The notes below the pieces were generated by a model. It saw only the letters and a program-made list of their open reading frames with translations, was not told the origin of the DNA and searched no databases. From an uncultured Flavobacteriaceae bacterium (lineage in GTDB: Bacteria; Bacteroidota; Bacteroidia; Flavobacteriales; Flavobacteriaceae), in contig CANLWG010000010.1 in the NCBI GenBank assembly GCA_947494715.1, positions 124,001-188,000 of the forward strand: a DNA stretch of 64,000 bases, read 5' to 3'. Positions 17,941 to 27,300 of this stretch are shown here, piece by piece. The translations under genes were made by a program, and so were the position numbers. How positions within the stretch are numbered: position 1 is the first letter of the stretch; each line of letters begins with the position of its first letter.

Positions 17941-18798
17941 ATGACAAGGGATATAATCGATATCAATGACTTTACAATTCTGGTAGAAGAGGGCAATTCC
18001 GAAAACCCAGTTATCGATTCCTGTTTTTTTGATGAACCTGTAATCGCCGTGGCGTTCTATGGTTCTGGAAATGTTGATCTTACGGTAAAATATGGGGATA
18101 ACCAAAAAACGTTTAAACATACCAAAGGTCTGGTGCTTTCCTTTTATGCAGATGAAAAAGTAGAATTTATTCATACCGTCTCTGCTTTAAAACCTTTAGA
18201 GTGTATTGTCATTGCAACCACGGCCACTAACCTGGATAAACTGCCAAATAGGGAAGGAGAGCTATTTAGCGAGATGCTATATCAGTTGGTACATCCCAAG
18301 GACCATTACGTTGAGGGGCCTCGCTTTTTCATGACTCCTGAAATGCAATCCATAGTAAATCAGGTATTCCGTACACGTTACGAGGGGAAAGCCAAGATGA
18401 TGTTCTTCAGAAGCCAAATGACCGCTTTGCTGGCCCATTTCTTTGGTCAACTTTCAATGCTATCGGAGCAAACTATCTCGAGGGAGGAATTAAAAAAATT
18501 GCAAGATGCAAAAGAAATCCTTACCAATAACCTAGACGCACCACCTTCCTTATCCGACCTTGCCAAACAAATTGGTTTGAACACTTTCAAACTGAAAAAA
18601 AATTTCAAGGAAATATTTGGTGTCCCTGTATTCAAATACCTTCAAAATGAACGCCTTACCAAAGCCCATGAACTCATTCGGAATCAAGAGGCGACTATAC
18701 AGGAAGCCGCGTGGCATGTAGGTTACGATAGTTTGAGCTCTTTTTCAAATGCATTTACCAAGAAATTTGGTTTCCGTCCAAGCGCAATAAAAGGATAA
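17941..18798 (+). CDS. AraC family transcriptional regulator
   Basis: A 285-residue regulator with an effector domain of about 180 residues and a C-terminal AraC double helix-turn-helix. The first HTH contains LSDLAKQIGLNTFKLKKNFKE, and the second contains the family signature region GYDSLSSFSNAFTKKFGFRPS. The three following genes (DUF5367, DUF1772, NmrA) lie within about 100 bp of each other on the same strand, so this regulator may control them. The inducer is unknown. Confidence 0.93.
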   Translation: MTRDIIDINDFTILVEEGNSENPVIDSCFFDEPVIAVAFYGSGNVDLTVKYGDNQKTFKHTKGLVLSFYADEKVEFIHTVSALKPLECIVIATTATNLDKLPNREGELFSEMLYQLVHPKDHYVEGPRFFMTPEMQSIVNQVFRTRYEGKAKMMFFRSQMTALLAHFFGQLSMLSEQTISREELKKLQDAKEILTNNLDAPPSLSDLAKQIGLNTFKLKKNFKEIFGVPVFKYLQNERLTKAHELIRNQEATIQEAAWHVGYDSLSSFSNAFTKKFGFRPSAIKG

Positions 18799-18891
18799 TC
18801 CTTTTCGAACAAATCTTCATCCTTATCGGACAAATAATCTGGTGACATAAGTGACAACTTTGTCCTATCAAATTATATAACCGAAAAGGAA

Positions 18892-19287
18892 ATGAAAACA
18901 ACAAGAGCAATTTTATGTGGGATTTTAGTCTGGATTCTAGGCGTAAGTGCATTTACGGCGTCTTATTTTTTACCATTAATGGAAGACCTGGATTTGCAAT
19001 CGAACATTGTACTTTCCATTTCTCTCGTTCCTTTTGCCTGGTTGGGAGCAAGTATCTACTATCGAAAAGACCGTAAGACCCAAGGTATAAAGTTGGGCTC
19101 TGTTATGGTATCAAGTGCCATAATTCTAGATGGCCTCATCACGGTTCCTTTCCTGATCATCCCAAACGGTGGGAGCTACTCAAGCTTCTTTTCGGCTCCG
19201 AGTTTTTGGATAATCGCCTTGGAGTATCTAATGGTCATCATCCTTTATTGGCAGTTTAAAATTAAACCTTCCCAAAATCAATATTAG
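18892..19287 (+). CDS. DUF5367-type small membrane protein
   Basis: A 131-residue protein with four predicted membrane helices and a short charged loop (YYRKDRKTQG) in the middle. It resembles the DUF5367 family, whose function is unknown. It follows the AraC gene after 93 bp and precedes a DUF1772 gene after 27 bp. The family call is by sequence recollection and is moderate. Confidence 0.7.
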   Translation: MKTTRAILCGILVWILGVSAFTASYFLPLMEDLDLQSNIVLSISLVPFAWLGASIYYRKDRKTQGIKLGSVMVSSAIILDGLITVPFLIIPNGGSYSSFFSAPSFWIIALEYLMVIILYWQFKIKPSQNQY

Positions 19288-19314
19288 AAATCAAAACAAT
19301 AAAACATTAAAATC

Positions 19315-19824
19315 ATGGAATTATCAATTAAAATCGGCATCCTACTTTTTGCGACCCTGTTAACGGGACTCTCTGCAGGCCTTTGTTTTACCTGGACCAA
19401 CGCCATTACTTCTGGAATTGGTCGACTTGATGACCTCAATTATTTACGGGCCTTTCAGCATATGAACAGGACCATCTTAAATCCGTTGTTCTTTGTTGTT
19501 TTCTTCGGCCCCGTTTTTTTATCGCTTACTTTAACGTATTCATATAAGTCTTATCCAGCCCAAATTTTATGGCCATTACTTGCGGCAACCATACTCTATT
19601 TTTTTGGCGTAGCCATCGTCACGATATTCGGAAATGTTCCCTTAAACGAGCTATTGGATAAAACCGACCTACAAGGTATAGACCTGGAAAGTGCTAAATC
19701 ACTAAGGAACACCTTTGAAACCAAATGGAGTAACCTACACTTGATCCGTACCATTTGTTCAGCACTATCATTCTTGCTGTTGCTCCTTGTGTGCTTGTTA
19801 AAAAATAAAGGTATCCCTATATGA
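19315..19824 (+). CDS. DUF1772 (anthrone oxygenase-like) membrane protein
   Basis: A 169-residue four-helix membrane protein with the N-terminal GLSAGLCFTWTNAI segment and the FQHMNRTILNP segment that mark DUF1772. Fungal relatives include anthrone oxygenases. In bacteria DUF1772 genes commonly travel with regulators and NmrA-like reductases, as here, but no reaction is established. Likely same operon as the DUF5367 and NmrA genes. Confidence 0.85.
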   Translation: MELSIKIGILLFATLLTGLSAGLCFTWTNAITSGIGRLDDLNYLRAFQHMNRTILNPLFFVVFFGPVFLSLTLTYSYKSYPAQILWPLLAATILYFFGVAIVTIFGNVPLNELLDKTDLQGIDLESAKSLRNTFETKWSNLHLIRTICSALSFLLLLLVCLLKNKGIPI

Positions 19825-19895
19825 CCATAAATAAAATAAGGGCAATCTTAACGATTACCCATAGTATCCAATGTATAATTTAAAACCCAAAAACA

Positions 19896-20738
19896 ATGAA
19901 AAACAATGTATTAGTAATCGGAGGAAAAGGAAAAACCGGTCGTAAAGTGGCCGAACGTTTAACCCAACTTGATCAAAGCGTGAGAATTGGATCTCGAAGT
20001 GAAAATCCATCTTTTGATTGGCAGAATTCGTCCACTTGGGAAGCTGCATTGGAAGGTATGGACAAGGTCTATATTACCTTTCAACCGGACTTGGCGGTAC
20101 CCGGTGCTCTCGAAGCTATAGAAGGATTGACGAAGCAGGCCATCAAAAGCGGAGTCAAAAAAATGGTGTTATTATCGGGCAAGGGAGAAAGAGAAGCCGA
20201 ACTTTGCGAGCAGGTCATAATTCATTCAGGCATTGACTATACTATTGTCCGTGCAAGCTGGTTCAACCAGAACTTTAGTGAGAGCTTTTTCCTAGATCCC
20301 ATTTTGGCAGGTTATGTGGCACTTCCCAAGCCAGATGCTCGGGTGCCCTATGTAGACACCGATGATATTGCGGACGTAGTGGTCGAAGCTTTGTTAAACG
20401 AAAAACACAATGGCCAAGTTTACCAACTGACCGGCCCAAGATCATTGACCTTTAAGGAAGTAATTTCCGAAATAGCTGCAATTACCGATCGGGACATTCA
20501 ATACACCCCAATTTCATTGGCCGCCTACACCAAAATGTTGGATGAGCATAACGTTCCGGCAGATTACATCTGGCTAATCAATTATCTATTTAACGAAGTA
20601 CTTGATGCCAAAGGGAACGATGTTGTTTCCAATGATATTGAAAAAGTGCTTGGTAGAAAACCCAAAGATTTTTCGGAATATGCACAGGAGACGGCCAAAA
20701 CCGGTATATGGAACCCTGCAGTCGCCGAAATGCCATAA
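19896..20738 (+). CDS. NmrA-like NAD(P)-binding atypical SDR
   Basis: A 280-residue atypical short-chain dehydrogenase with the N-terminal dinucleotide-binding motif GGKGKTGRKVAERL (residues 8-21). The downstream sequence (TGPRSLTFKEVISEIAAIT) is typical of the NmrA/HSCARG and NAD(P)H:quinone oxidoreductase-like branch. No classical YxxxK catalytic pair stands out, so it may be a redox sensor or an atypical reductase. It ends the AraC-DUF5367-DUF1772 run and is followed by a strong hairpin. Confidence 0.88.
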   Translation: MKNNVLVIGGKGKTGRKVAERLTQLDQSVRIGSRSENPSFDWQNSSTWEAALEGMDKVYITFQPDLAVPGALEAIEGLTKQAIKSGVKKMVLLSGKGEREAELCEQVIIHSGIDYTIVRASWFNQNFSESFFLDPILAGYVALPKPDARVPYVDTDDIADVVVEALLNEKHNGQVYQLTGPRSLTFKEVISEIAAITDRDIQYTPISLAAYTKMLDEHNVPADYIWLINYLFNEVLDAKGNDVVSNDIEKVLGRKPKDFSEYAQETAKTGIWNPAVAEMP

Positions 20739-20745
20739 AAACAGT

Positions 20746-20799
20746 TAGGGCCAAACCATCTAGATGATTCAACTAACTCATCTAGATGGTTTGGCCCTA
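20746..20799 (+). terminator. Long perfect stem-loop after the NmrA gene
   Basis: Arms 20746-20767 and 20778-20799 are exact complements (22 bp) around a 10-nt loop; the stem contains GGCCAAACCATC. It lies 8 bp after the NmrA stop and would end the cassette's transcript. There is no T-tract after it, so a repeat element is an alternative. Confidence 0.6.
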
Positions 20800-20904
20800 C
20801 TAGGTTATATCATTGGAAACAAGGGCTTTGGATTAGTCGGAATTTGACTTACTTTAACACTAAAAGCGTTTAAACGACGTTCTACCTACATAAAAAACCT
20901 ACCT

Positions 20905-22854
20905 ATGACCCCTTTTAAATCATTTTTGATATTCGCTCTACTATGTCCGCTAATGCACTTCGCACAAGTGGAGGTTAAATGGAACAAACAATTACCAACG
21001 AACATTCTATGGCAAGAGGTTACCGCCTTGGGCAACTTAATTGTAAGCTCACGAGATGGCCTCATCGGTGTGGATACCGAAACTGGTGATATCTCTTGGA
21101 GCAGTCGTGCCCATGGCAATCTCAACAGGAATTCCTACGAAGAGTTGCCCAACAGTCCTTTTTTTACGGTTACCGTTGACAACACTTTCTATCTGATAGA
21201 CCAGTTCACCGGAAATGAGGTTTTTAATTCCGCAAGTGTAGGGTTGCAGGAAATTGCAAACTATTTTTTATTATATAATTCAGATGCTATTCTTGTCGCC
21301 GGAAACGACCGAAATGGAGAACCATTGATGGTTTCCGTTAAAATGTCGGATGGCAGCCTATCTTGGTCCATGAATGAAAAATTTGGGCGTATTATCGCGG
21401 CGAACGAACTTGGAAACAAAGAACTTCTTATCGTAACATTATTCCATAATTATAAGCTCAATGCTGGCACGGGAGACATTATATGGAAAGAAGTAAATTC
21501 CAAGGAGGCCACCCAGATAGATAAAATGGGAGCATTTGGAGCTTTGTTAAAAACTGCCGCCGAAAACATGGCTAAAGATACTGATATAGAACTTCGTTTC
21601 TATAAGCCCGAGGACAGAGATGTTTTCTATTTAGCATCACAGCAGGAGCGGCAATCCGCAATGACCACCTCTTCAGGGAACAATTCCGTGAGTTATACAA
21701 ACCACTACAATGCTTACAATATCAAGGACGGAAGCCTGGTTTGGGAAGAAGGTTTAAAGACAAACGGAGCCCTGGGACAAGTTGCTTTCTTGGATCAAGG
21801 CCTACTTGTACTACCCGATAATGGCAACCGTACTAAAATTAACCTATTCGACTACCAAACTCAAGAAGGGCTTTGGGGAAAGAAAGGACGTGGTATTGGC
21901 ATTAAAGGAGGAGTTTATGATTACTTGGATTCCGGAGACGGCATATTGTTAGTGTCTCGGACCAGCAATAACGATTTTCTAAATTTTCTTGATCCGATTG
22001 CAGGTACCATAACATTTGAGAAGCCTGTAAAGGTAGATGGAACCGTGGTCGGAATCGTACCACTTACGAACTCCATCCTATATATTACCACCAACTCCAT
22101 GAATGTATTAGATCAACACACGGGTACGCTCAAATGGAAAAAGAGTATACAGACCAGCCCTAGCCTAACTGCAGAGCACAATGGTGCCATTTATGCCTTT
22201 GACTACAAATCAGGCTTGATAAAGGTCGTAGATAAGTCTACCGAACAAATCCGAGATCTGTCACACACTGAACTCAAATTTGAGGGCAAGGAATCCCCAA
22301 GGCAACTTGAAATAATGGAAGATGGTATTTTTATTCATTCCGATCAGAATGTTGCCAAATTCAATTTTGATGGAACCCTCAGCTTTCAGGAATATTATGC
22401 CGCACCTAGAGAACCTGGATGGAAACGTGCCCTGTTATACGCGGAATCCGTTAGAGCAGCATATATCGGTGCTGTTTCTTACTATGTTTCAGGTGCTATG
22501 GCTGCAGCGGAAGATGAGGTACGTAAGGAAGACGCATTGGCCGGGGAAATCGTCAGCCAAATGGGCAATGCCTACGGACAATTGGGCGATGCGGCGTCCA
22601 GTTATGCTGGAGCGGCTTTTAATAGGGCCAGCGCTAGGCTTAAGGCCACCAAAACAGGACGGGATTTTATGTTTATCATGTCTAAAAAAGAAAAAAATAT
22701 TGTCCTTTTGAAAGTAAGCAAAATAACAGGCAAAATTGATGGCGAAATAAATCTGGGCAAGGATCGAGAGCCTATTTATGCCGTAGATGACATAACAGGT
22801 CAGGTGTATTACCGCTCGGGAGATACCGTATTGACCTCCTACCAAGTTCGCTAA
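20905..22854 (+). CDS. Secreted PQQ-like beta-propeller protein
   Basis: A 649-residue protein with an N-terminal signal peptide (ending MHFAQ). Repeated WD/PQQ-type blades are visible (IGVDTETGDISW, MNVLDQHTGTLKWKKS, YNIKDGSLVWEEG), forming a beta-propeller that is probably periplasmic or surface-associated. An Ala-rich helical insertion near 530-575 (AAYIGAVSYYVSGAMAAAE) interrupts the C-terminal blades. No PQQ-enzyme catalytic residues are evident, so a binding or assembly role is more likely. It stands alone between two hairpins. Confidence 0.85.
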   Translation: MTPFKSFLIFALLCPLMHFAQVEVKWNKQLPTNILWQEVTALGNLIVSSRDGLIGVDTETGDISWSSRAHGNLNRNSYEELPNSPFFTVTVDNTFYLIDQFTGNEVFNSASVGLQEIANYFLLYNSDAILVAGNDRNGEPLMVSVKMSDGSLSWSMNEKFGRIIAANELGNKELLIVTLFHNYKLNAGTGDIIWKEVNSKEATQIDKMGAFGALLKTAAENMAKDTDIELRFYKPEDRDVFYLASQQERQSAMTTSSGNNSVSYTNHYNAYNIKDGSLVWEEGLKTNGALGQVAFLDQGLLVLPDNGNRTKINLFDYQTQEGLWGKKGRGIGIKGGVYDYLDSGDGILLVSRTSNNDFLNFLDPIAGTITFEKPVKVDGTVVGIVPLTNSILYITTNSMNVLDQHTGTLKWKKSIQTSPSLTAEHNGAIYAFDYKSGLIKVVDKSTEQIRDLSHTELKFEGKESPRQLEIMEDGIFIHSDQNVAKFNFDGTLSFQEYYAAPREPGWKRALLYAESVRAAYIGAVSYYVSGAMAAAEDEVRKEDALAGEIVSQMGNAYGQLGDAASSYAGAAFNRASARLKATKTGRDFMFIMSKKEKNIVLLKVSKITGKIDGEINLGKDREPIYAVDDITGQVYYRSGDTVLTSYQVR

Positions 22855-22920
22855 AGGATCGACTCACTGCCAACAAACAACCCAAGTATTTTAAACACTC
22901 TCACCTTTGAAAAAATTGCG

Positions 22921-22950
22921 ATAAGCCATAATTGAAAAATTATGGCTTAT
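22921..22950 (+). terminator. Stem-loop after the beta-propeller gene
   Basis: Perfect 13-bp arms (22921-22933 and 22938-22950, ATAAGCCATAATT and complement) enclose a GAAA tetraloop. It lies 66 bp after the stop codon. The downstream sequence is only moderately T-rich. Confidence 0.55.
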
Positions 22951-23116
22951 TGGTTCTATTGGTATAATTTTGCTATATTTCCATATTATTGGCCGTGCCC
23001 CCACTTCCCCTCTTATATCGCCCATACGATAATTGAGATAGCATAGCTGACATTTTTGCGAACAAGGTCATACCTAAATTAGGATAGATCTTTAACCATT
23101 ACCAAACCATTTCATT

Positions 23117-24055
23117 ATGAAAATAGCAGGTATTATTGGAGGTTCCGGTTTTATAGGAAGCTACAACGTAAAGAAATTCTTGGAAGAAGGCTATAAAGTA
23201 AAAGTATCTACCACGGATCTTTCCAAAAAAGACAAGTATAATCACTTAAACCAATTGCCTAACTCTGAAAATTTAGTGATTTTTGAGTTGGATGTGGAAA
23301 ACAAACCACAGCTTGAAAACTTTTTAGAAGGTTGCTCTATCGTAGTACATGGTGGAACTCCATTTCAACTCGACGTAAAAGACCCAAAAACAGAATTATT
23401 TGATCCGACCATCAAGGGTACTGAAAACTTTTTAGAGCTGGTTCAAAAAACATCTGGAATTGAAAAAGTTGTTTTTATAGCCTCGGTTGCCGCATACAAT
23501 ACCAGTTTTCCTCTCCTCCCTCACCACAAAAGTGAAGGTGACCAAATTTCTGAGGAAGATCCACCCTTTATGAGTGAAGAAGGTCACCCTTATGCTCAGG
23601 CAAAATTTATCGCCAACCAAACTGTGGAGAAATTCATAGCGGACCATCCGAATTTAGATTTTGAAATCACAACCGTTTCACCAGTAGGAGTTATGGGTAA
23701 GGCTCTTTCCAAAAGAGAAGATTCAACGTCTATGGGGTTGCAATTTTTGTTTAAGAACAAAATAGCTCCAAACCCTTTTATTCAAATGTTTTTTGATAAT
23801 GACATTTACTTTGCGATTGTGGATGTGGAAGATGTTGCCGTTTGCGTATATAAGGCGGCAACAACAAATGGTATTCACGGCAAAAACTATCTAATTTCAA
23901 GTGAAAGCTACAAAGTATCCGATATTAACCTAATGCTAAACAATAAGGAACCAGATGGCAAACCGATTATAGTTTATAGAAACGACCTTGCCAGAAAGGA
24001 ATTGGGAATCAATTTCAATCCGGCCAAAGCACCTTTAAATCGATTTTCAGAATAA
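23117..24055 (+). CDS. NAD-dependent epimerase/dehydratase family protein (SDR)
   Basis: A 312-residue extended SDR. The Rossmann motif GGSGFIGSY is at residues 8-16, and the catalytic YAQAK (YxxxK) is near residue 155, after an SVAAY segment that supplies the Ser. The overall pattern is closest to the dihydroflavonol-reductase/aldehyde-reductase-like branch. The substrate cannot be predicted. It is monocistronic by spacing, with 262 bp upstream and 42 bp before a DUF1801 gene. Confidence 0.9.
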   Translation: MKIAGIIGGSGFIGSYNVKKFLEEGYKVKVSTTDLSKKDKYNHLNQLPNSENLVIFELDVENKPQLENFLEGCSIVVHGGTPFQLDVKDPKTELFDPTIKGTENFLELVQKTSGIEKVVFIASVAAYNTSFPLLPHHKSEGDQISEEDPPFMSEEGHPYAQAKFIANQTVEKFIADHPNLDFEITTVSPVGVMGKALSKREDSTSMGLQFLFKNKIAPNPFIQMFFDNDIYFAIVDVEDVAVCVYKAATTNGIHGKNYLISSESYKVSDINLMLNNKEPDGKPIIVYRNDLARKELGINFNPAKAPLNRFSE

Positions 24056-24097
24056 AAAGGACCAAAGAAACCATCCAAGGATTTCACTTAATTCAGA

Positions 24098-24508
24098 GTG
24101 TCGATTTATTCACTATGTTCTCCCTATACATGGATAAAAGTGACTGACGAAAAGGATAATTTCTACCTAACACAACCCGAACCCAACAAGAGCTGTTTGT
24201 TGGCCATGCGAGATATTATTCTTCACATGGATGGCCAAATTACCGAAACCCGAAAATATGGAATGCCCTGTTTTTGTTATAAAGGAAAGGCTTTCTGCTA
24301 TCTATGGGTGGATAAAAAGAGTGAAGAACCCTATTTTCTTTTAGTAGAAGGAAAGCACTTGCACCATCCTGAATTGGAAACGGGTAATCGATCACGGATG
24401 AAAATTTTTAGGGTAAATCCTAAAGTAGATTTACCGCTCCATGCTATAAATTTAATTATGAATCAGGTATTGAATCTATATAGAAATGGCACTATTAAAC
24501 TAAAATGA
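24098..24508 (+). CDS. DUF1801 domain protein
   Basis: A small DUF1801 protein (the YdhG-like fold). The typical segment MRDIILHMDGQITETRKYGMPCFCYKGKAFCYL is recognisable through its TRKYGMPCF core. The start is uncertain: the frame opens at a GTG (24098) and a second GTG at 24143 would give a 121-residue protein of normal length. It overlaps the next gene by 4 bp (ATGA), so the two are translationally coupled. Confidence 0.8.
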   Translation: MSIYSLCSPYTWIKVTDEKDNFYLTQPEPNKSCLLAMRDIILHMDGQITETRKYGMPCFCYKGKAFCYLWVDKKSEEPYFLLVEGKHLHHPELETGNRSRMKIFRVNPKVDLPLHAINLIMNQVLNLYRNGTIKLK

Positions 24509-24906
24509 TACAAGAGATACATGAAAATAGAACACCTGCCCTATGGGTACAAAATTTGGAAGTTATGAAGGATTTTTATGTCACTTATTTCAATATGAAA
24601 TCCAATGCAAAATATGTAAATGACAAAAAGCTGTTTTCATCATATTTTCTTTCTTTCGAGAGTGGAACAAGGATTGAATTAATGAACCGACCTGATATTT
24701 CACAAGAGATAGGCAATAAAGGACAAATGAACGGAATTGCACATTTCGCGGTTTCTGTTGGAAGTAAAGATAAAGTCAATCAGCTCACCGAATTATTAAG
24801 AAATGATGGATTTGAGATAGTCGGGGAACCGAGAACTACTGGTGATGGCTATTACGAAAGTGTTATTTCTGACCCGGAAGGAAATCATATTGAGCTGACC
24901 GAATAA
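24505..24906 (+). CDS. VOC (glyoxalase/bleomycin-resistance) family protein
   Basis: A 133-residue vicinal-oxygen-chelate fold protein with two beta-alpha-beta-beta-beta units. His of GIAHFAV and Glu of NHIELTE near the C-terminus fit metal ligands. Such short VOC proteins have many possible substrates (dicarbonyls, antibiotics), and no specific one is indicated. The ATG overlaps the DUF1801 stop, so the two are probably co-expressed. Confidence 0.88.
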   Translation: MIQEIHENRTPALWVQNLEVMKDFYVTYFNMKSNAKYVNDKKLFSSYFLSFESGTRIELMNRPDISQEIGNKGQMNGIAHFAVSVGSKDKVNQLTELLRNDGFEIVGEPRTTGDGYYESVISDPEGNHIELTE

Positions 24907-24966
24907 AATAGCACACAACATCAATTTCCATCATAAGTTTTGGCGCGGTTCCTTCCTCAAAACCCT

Positions 24967-24974
24967 TAACTTTG
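24967..24974 (+). promoter_or_regulatory. Predicted -7 promoter box for rsgA
   Basis: TAACTTTG matches TAnnTTTG, 86 bp upstream of the rsgA ATG, in the gap after the VOC gene. Confidence 0.35.
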
Positions 24975-25060
24975 AATCCGCTTTAGTTCGTTACCTTAAA
25001 CTCTATTGAATTTCTCGTAGAAAAGCATGAGTAAGCTGTTTTGCTTAATATAAAAATACA

Positions 25061-26128
25061 ATGACACTTCAGGATTTAGGATATAGTAACCTTTTGGAAC
25101 AATTTAGAATCGAACAAAATTTAGAATTGCTTGAAGTAGGGAGGGTTATTTCTGAACATAAAGAGCGCTATGTTGTAAAAACTCCAACAAAGGAATTCGA
25201 TGCCGAACTTCTTGGTAATTTAAGATTTACTGCAGAAAGTAGATATGATCTACCTGCTGTCGGGGATTGGGTCGCTTTTTCCGAATATGACGATAACAAG
25301 GCCATAATCCATGCGGTCTACCCAAGAATTTCTATTATGGAAAGGCAAGCGGTAGGAAAAAAAGGACAAATCCAGATAATTGCCACAAATATTGATTTTG
25401 GATTGATCGTACAAGCTGTTGACCGAGATTTCAATTTAAATAGATTAGAACGATATTTAACAATCTGCCATGCTTCAAAAGTTGAGCCGATTATTGTTTT
25501 AAGCAAAATCGATTTGCTCGGTGAATCCGATTTGGAGAACATTATACATCAAATAAAACAACGAATCAAAGACGTCACAATACTTACCGTAAGTAACCAA
25601 ATAGCTGAAGGATACGACAATCTGAATCAGATTATCAAAAAAGGGAAAACATATTGCCTTCTCGGCTCTTCGGGAGTCGGCAAATCAACATTGCTAAATA
25701 GTATTTCGGGAAAATCTTTGATGAAAACCGGCCATATAAGTACCAGTGTAAATAAAGGGAGGCATGTAACCAGTCACCGGGAACTGGTGGTTATGGAAAA
25801 TGGCGGTATATTGATCGACAATCCGGGAATGAGGGAAGTCGGAATTTCCGATCTGTCGGACGGATTGGAAATTACCTTTGAAACCATCCTTGAATACACC
25901 AAGAATTGTAAGTTTAAGGACTGTACACATACTCATGAAAAAGGTTGTGCAGTATTGGAAGCTGTTGAAAATGGAAACATCGACAGTAGTGCCTATGCCA
26001 ATTTCAAAAAAATAGAACGGGAAAAGCTACATTTTGAATCAAGTGTTCTGGAAAAGAAAAAGAAAGATAAAAGCTTTGGAAAGCTAGTTAAACAGGTGAA
26101 GAAGCAGAGAAAACAAAATAAATACTAA
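25061..26128 (+). CDS. rsgA: Ribosome small-subunit-dependent GTPase A
   Basis: A 355-residue circularly permuted GTPase that helps late maturation of the 30S subunit. The N-terminal OB-fold is followed by G4 (LSKIDLL near 148), then G1 (GSSGVGKST near 202) and G3 (DNPGM near 251); this order is diagnostic of the RsgA/YjeQ family. The C-terminal zinc-binding region has Cys and His in CKFKDCTHTHEKGC. The basic tail (KKQRKQNK) is typical. No anomalies. Confidence 0.95.
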   Translation: MTLQDLGYSNLLEQFRIEQNLELLEVGRVISEHKERYVVKTPTKEFDAELLGNLRFTAESRYDLPAVGDWVAFSEYDDNKAIIHAVYPRISIMERQAVGKKGQIQIIATNIDFGLIVQAVDRDFNLNRLERYLTICHASKVEPIIVLSKIDLLGESDLENIIHQIKQRIKDVTILTVSNQIAEGYDNLNQIIKKGKTYCLLGSSGVGKSTLLNSISGKSLMKTGHISTSVNKGRHVTSHRELVVMENGGILIDNPGMREVGISDLSDGLEITFETILEYTKNCKFKDCTHTHEKGCAVLEAVENGNIDSSAYANFKKIEREKLHFESSVLEKKKKDKSFGKLVKQVKKQRKQNKY

Positions 26129-26213
26129 GGGAACTTTTGGGATAGTATGCATTATCCAAGAAGTGTTTTTTACTTTTAAATTTTAATGGAAATCATTTTA
26201 AATATATTAATTA

Positions 26214-27230
26214 ATGGGTTTTGACAATCAATCAATCGGAAATTATGAAGCTAAGGAGAATCGCTATGACACCATGCCCTATAGACGCTGCGGAAGAAGT
26301 GGGCTACTATTGCCCGCTATTTCCGTAGGTTTATGGCATAATTTTGGGCATTCGGACGACTTTACCAACGCCAGGGAAATTTTGAGGACTGCTTTTGATG
26401 CCGGGGTAACGCATTTCGATTTGGCCAATAACTACGGCCCTCCATATGGTGCAGCAGAAGAAAATTTTGGACGGATCTTTGAAAAGGATTTTAGGCCTTA
26501 TCGCGATGAATTGATTATTTCCAGCAAAGCGGGCTGGGATATGTGGCCAGGGCCTTATGGAAACTTCGGTTCCAAAAAATATCTTATCGCAAGCCTGGAT
26601 CAAAGTTTACAGCGAATGGGACTGGATTATGTTGACATTTTTTATCATCATCGGCCGGACCCTGATACCCCTTTAGAGGAAACCATGGGGGCATTACACC
26701 AGATTGTTCAACAAGGCAAGGCGCTCTATGTGGGCATTTCCCAATATCCTGCTGAACTAACCCGTCAGGCCGCCGAAATCCTCCAACGTATGGGAACGAA
26801 ACTTTGTATTCACCAGCCCCGCTATAGTATGATGGATAGGTGGGTTGAAGATGGGTTACTGGATGAACTCGGTAGGCAGGGAACCGGAGCAATAGCTTTT
26901 TCCCCATTGGAACAGGGTATTCTGACGAATAAATATCTAAAAGGAATTCCAGAAGAATCCCGGGCCGTCAAGGACGGAAGATATCTTCAAAAAGAAAAAA
27001 TAACTGCGCAATTAGTGGATAAAGTACAGCGATTGAATGCAATTGCAAAGGAAAGAGGACAGAGCATGGCACAAATGGCAATTGCCTGGTTGTTAAAGGA
27101 TGAACGTATAACTTCGGTCTTGGTAGGCGTAAGTAGCCCCCAGCAAATGCTGGACAACGTACAGACTACAGAGAATTTGGTGTTTTCGGAAGGAGAATTG
27201 AACGAAATTGAAAAAATAATAAGTTCCTGA
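26214..27230 (+). CDS. Aldo/keto reductase (YghZ / L-glyceraldehyde-3-phosphate reductase type)
   Basis: A 338-residue TIM-barrel oxidoreductase. The catalytic region FDLANNYGPPYGAAEENFGR (Asp/Tyr) is near residue 65, and the SSKAGWDMWPGPYG segment and the C-terminal NADPH-binding VGVSSPQQMLDN motif are characteristic of the YghZ/KCNAB-like AKR14 branch. E. coli YghZ reduces L-glyceraldehyde-3-phosphate and methylglyoxal. It stands alone; the next gene is a TolB-like secreted protein. Confidence 0.92.
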   Translation: MGFDNQSIGNYEAKENRYDTMPYRRCGRSGLLLPAISVGLWHNFGHSDDFTNAREILRTAFDAGVTHFDLANNYGPPYGAAEENFGRIFEKDFRPYRDELIISSKAGWDMWPGPYGNFGSKKYLIASLDQSLQRMGLDYVDIFYHHRPDPDTPLEETMGALHQIVQQGKALYVGISQYPAELTRQAAEILQRMGTKLCIHQPRYSMMDRWVEDGLLDELGRQGTGAIAFSPLEQGILTNKYLKGIPEESRAVKDGRYLQKEKITAQLVDKVQRLNAIAKERGQSMAQMAIAWLLKDERITSVLVGVSSPQQMLDNVQTTENLVFSEGELNEIEKIISS

Positions 27231-27300
27231 TAGGCCATTCGTTTTAATCTTTATCAACAGGAATCGCAATCCGTCTTCCAAAACCTAAGGAAAATAAAAC

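Noticed and set aside
20018-20236. Second plus-strand frame inside the NmrA-like gene
   Set aside because: It is an out-of-frame shadow of the NmrA gene, without its own start context.
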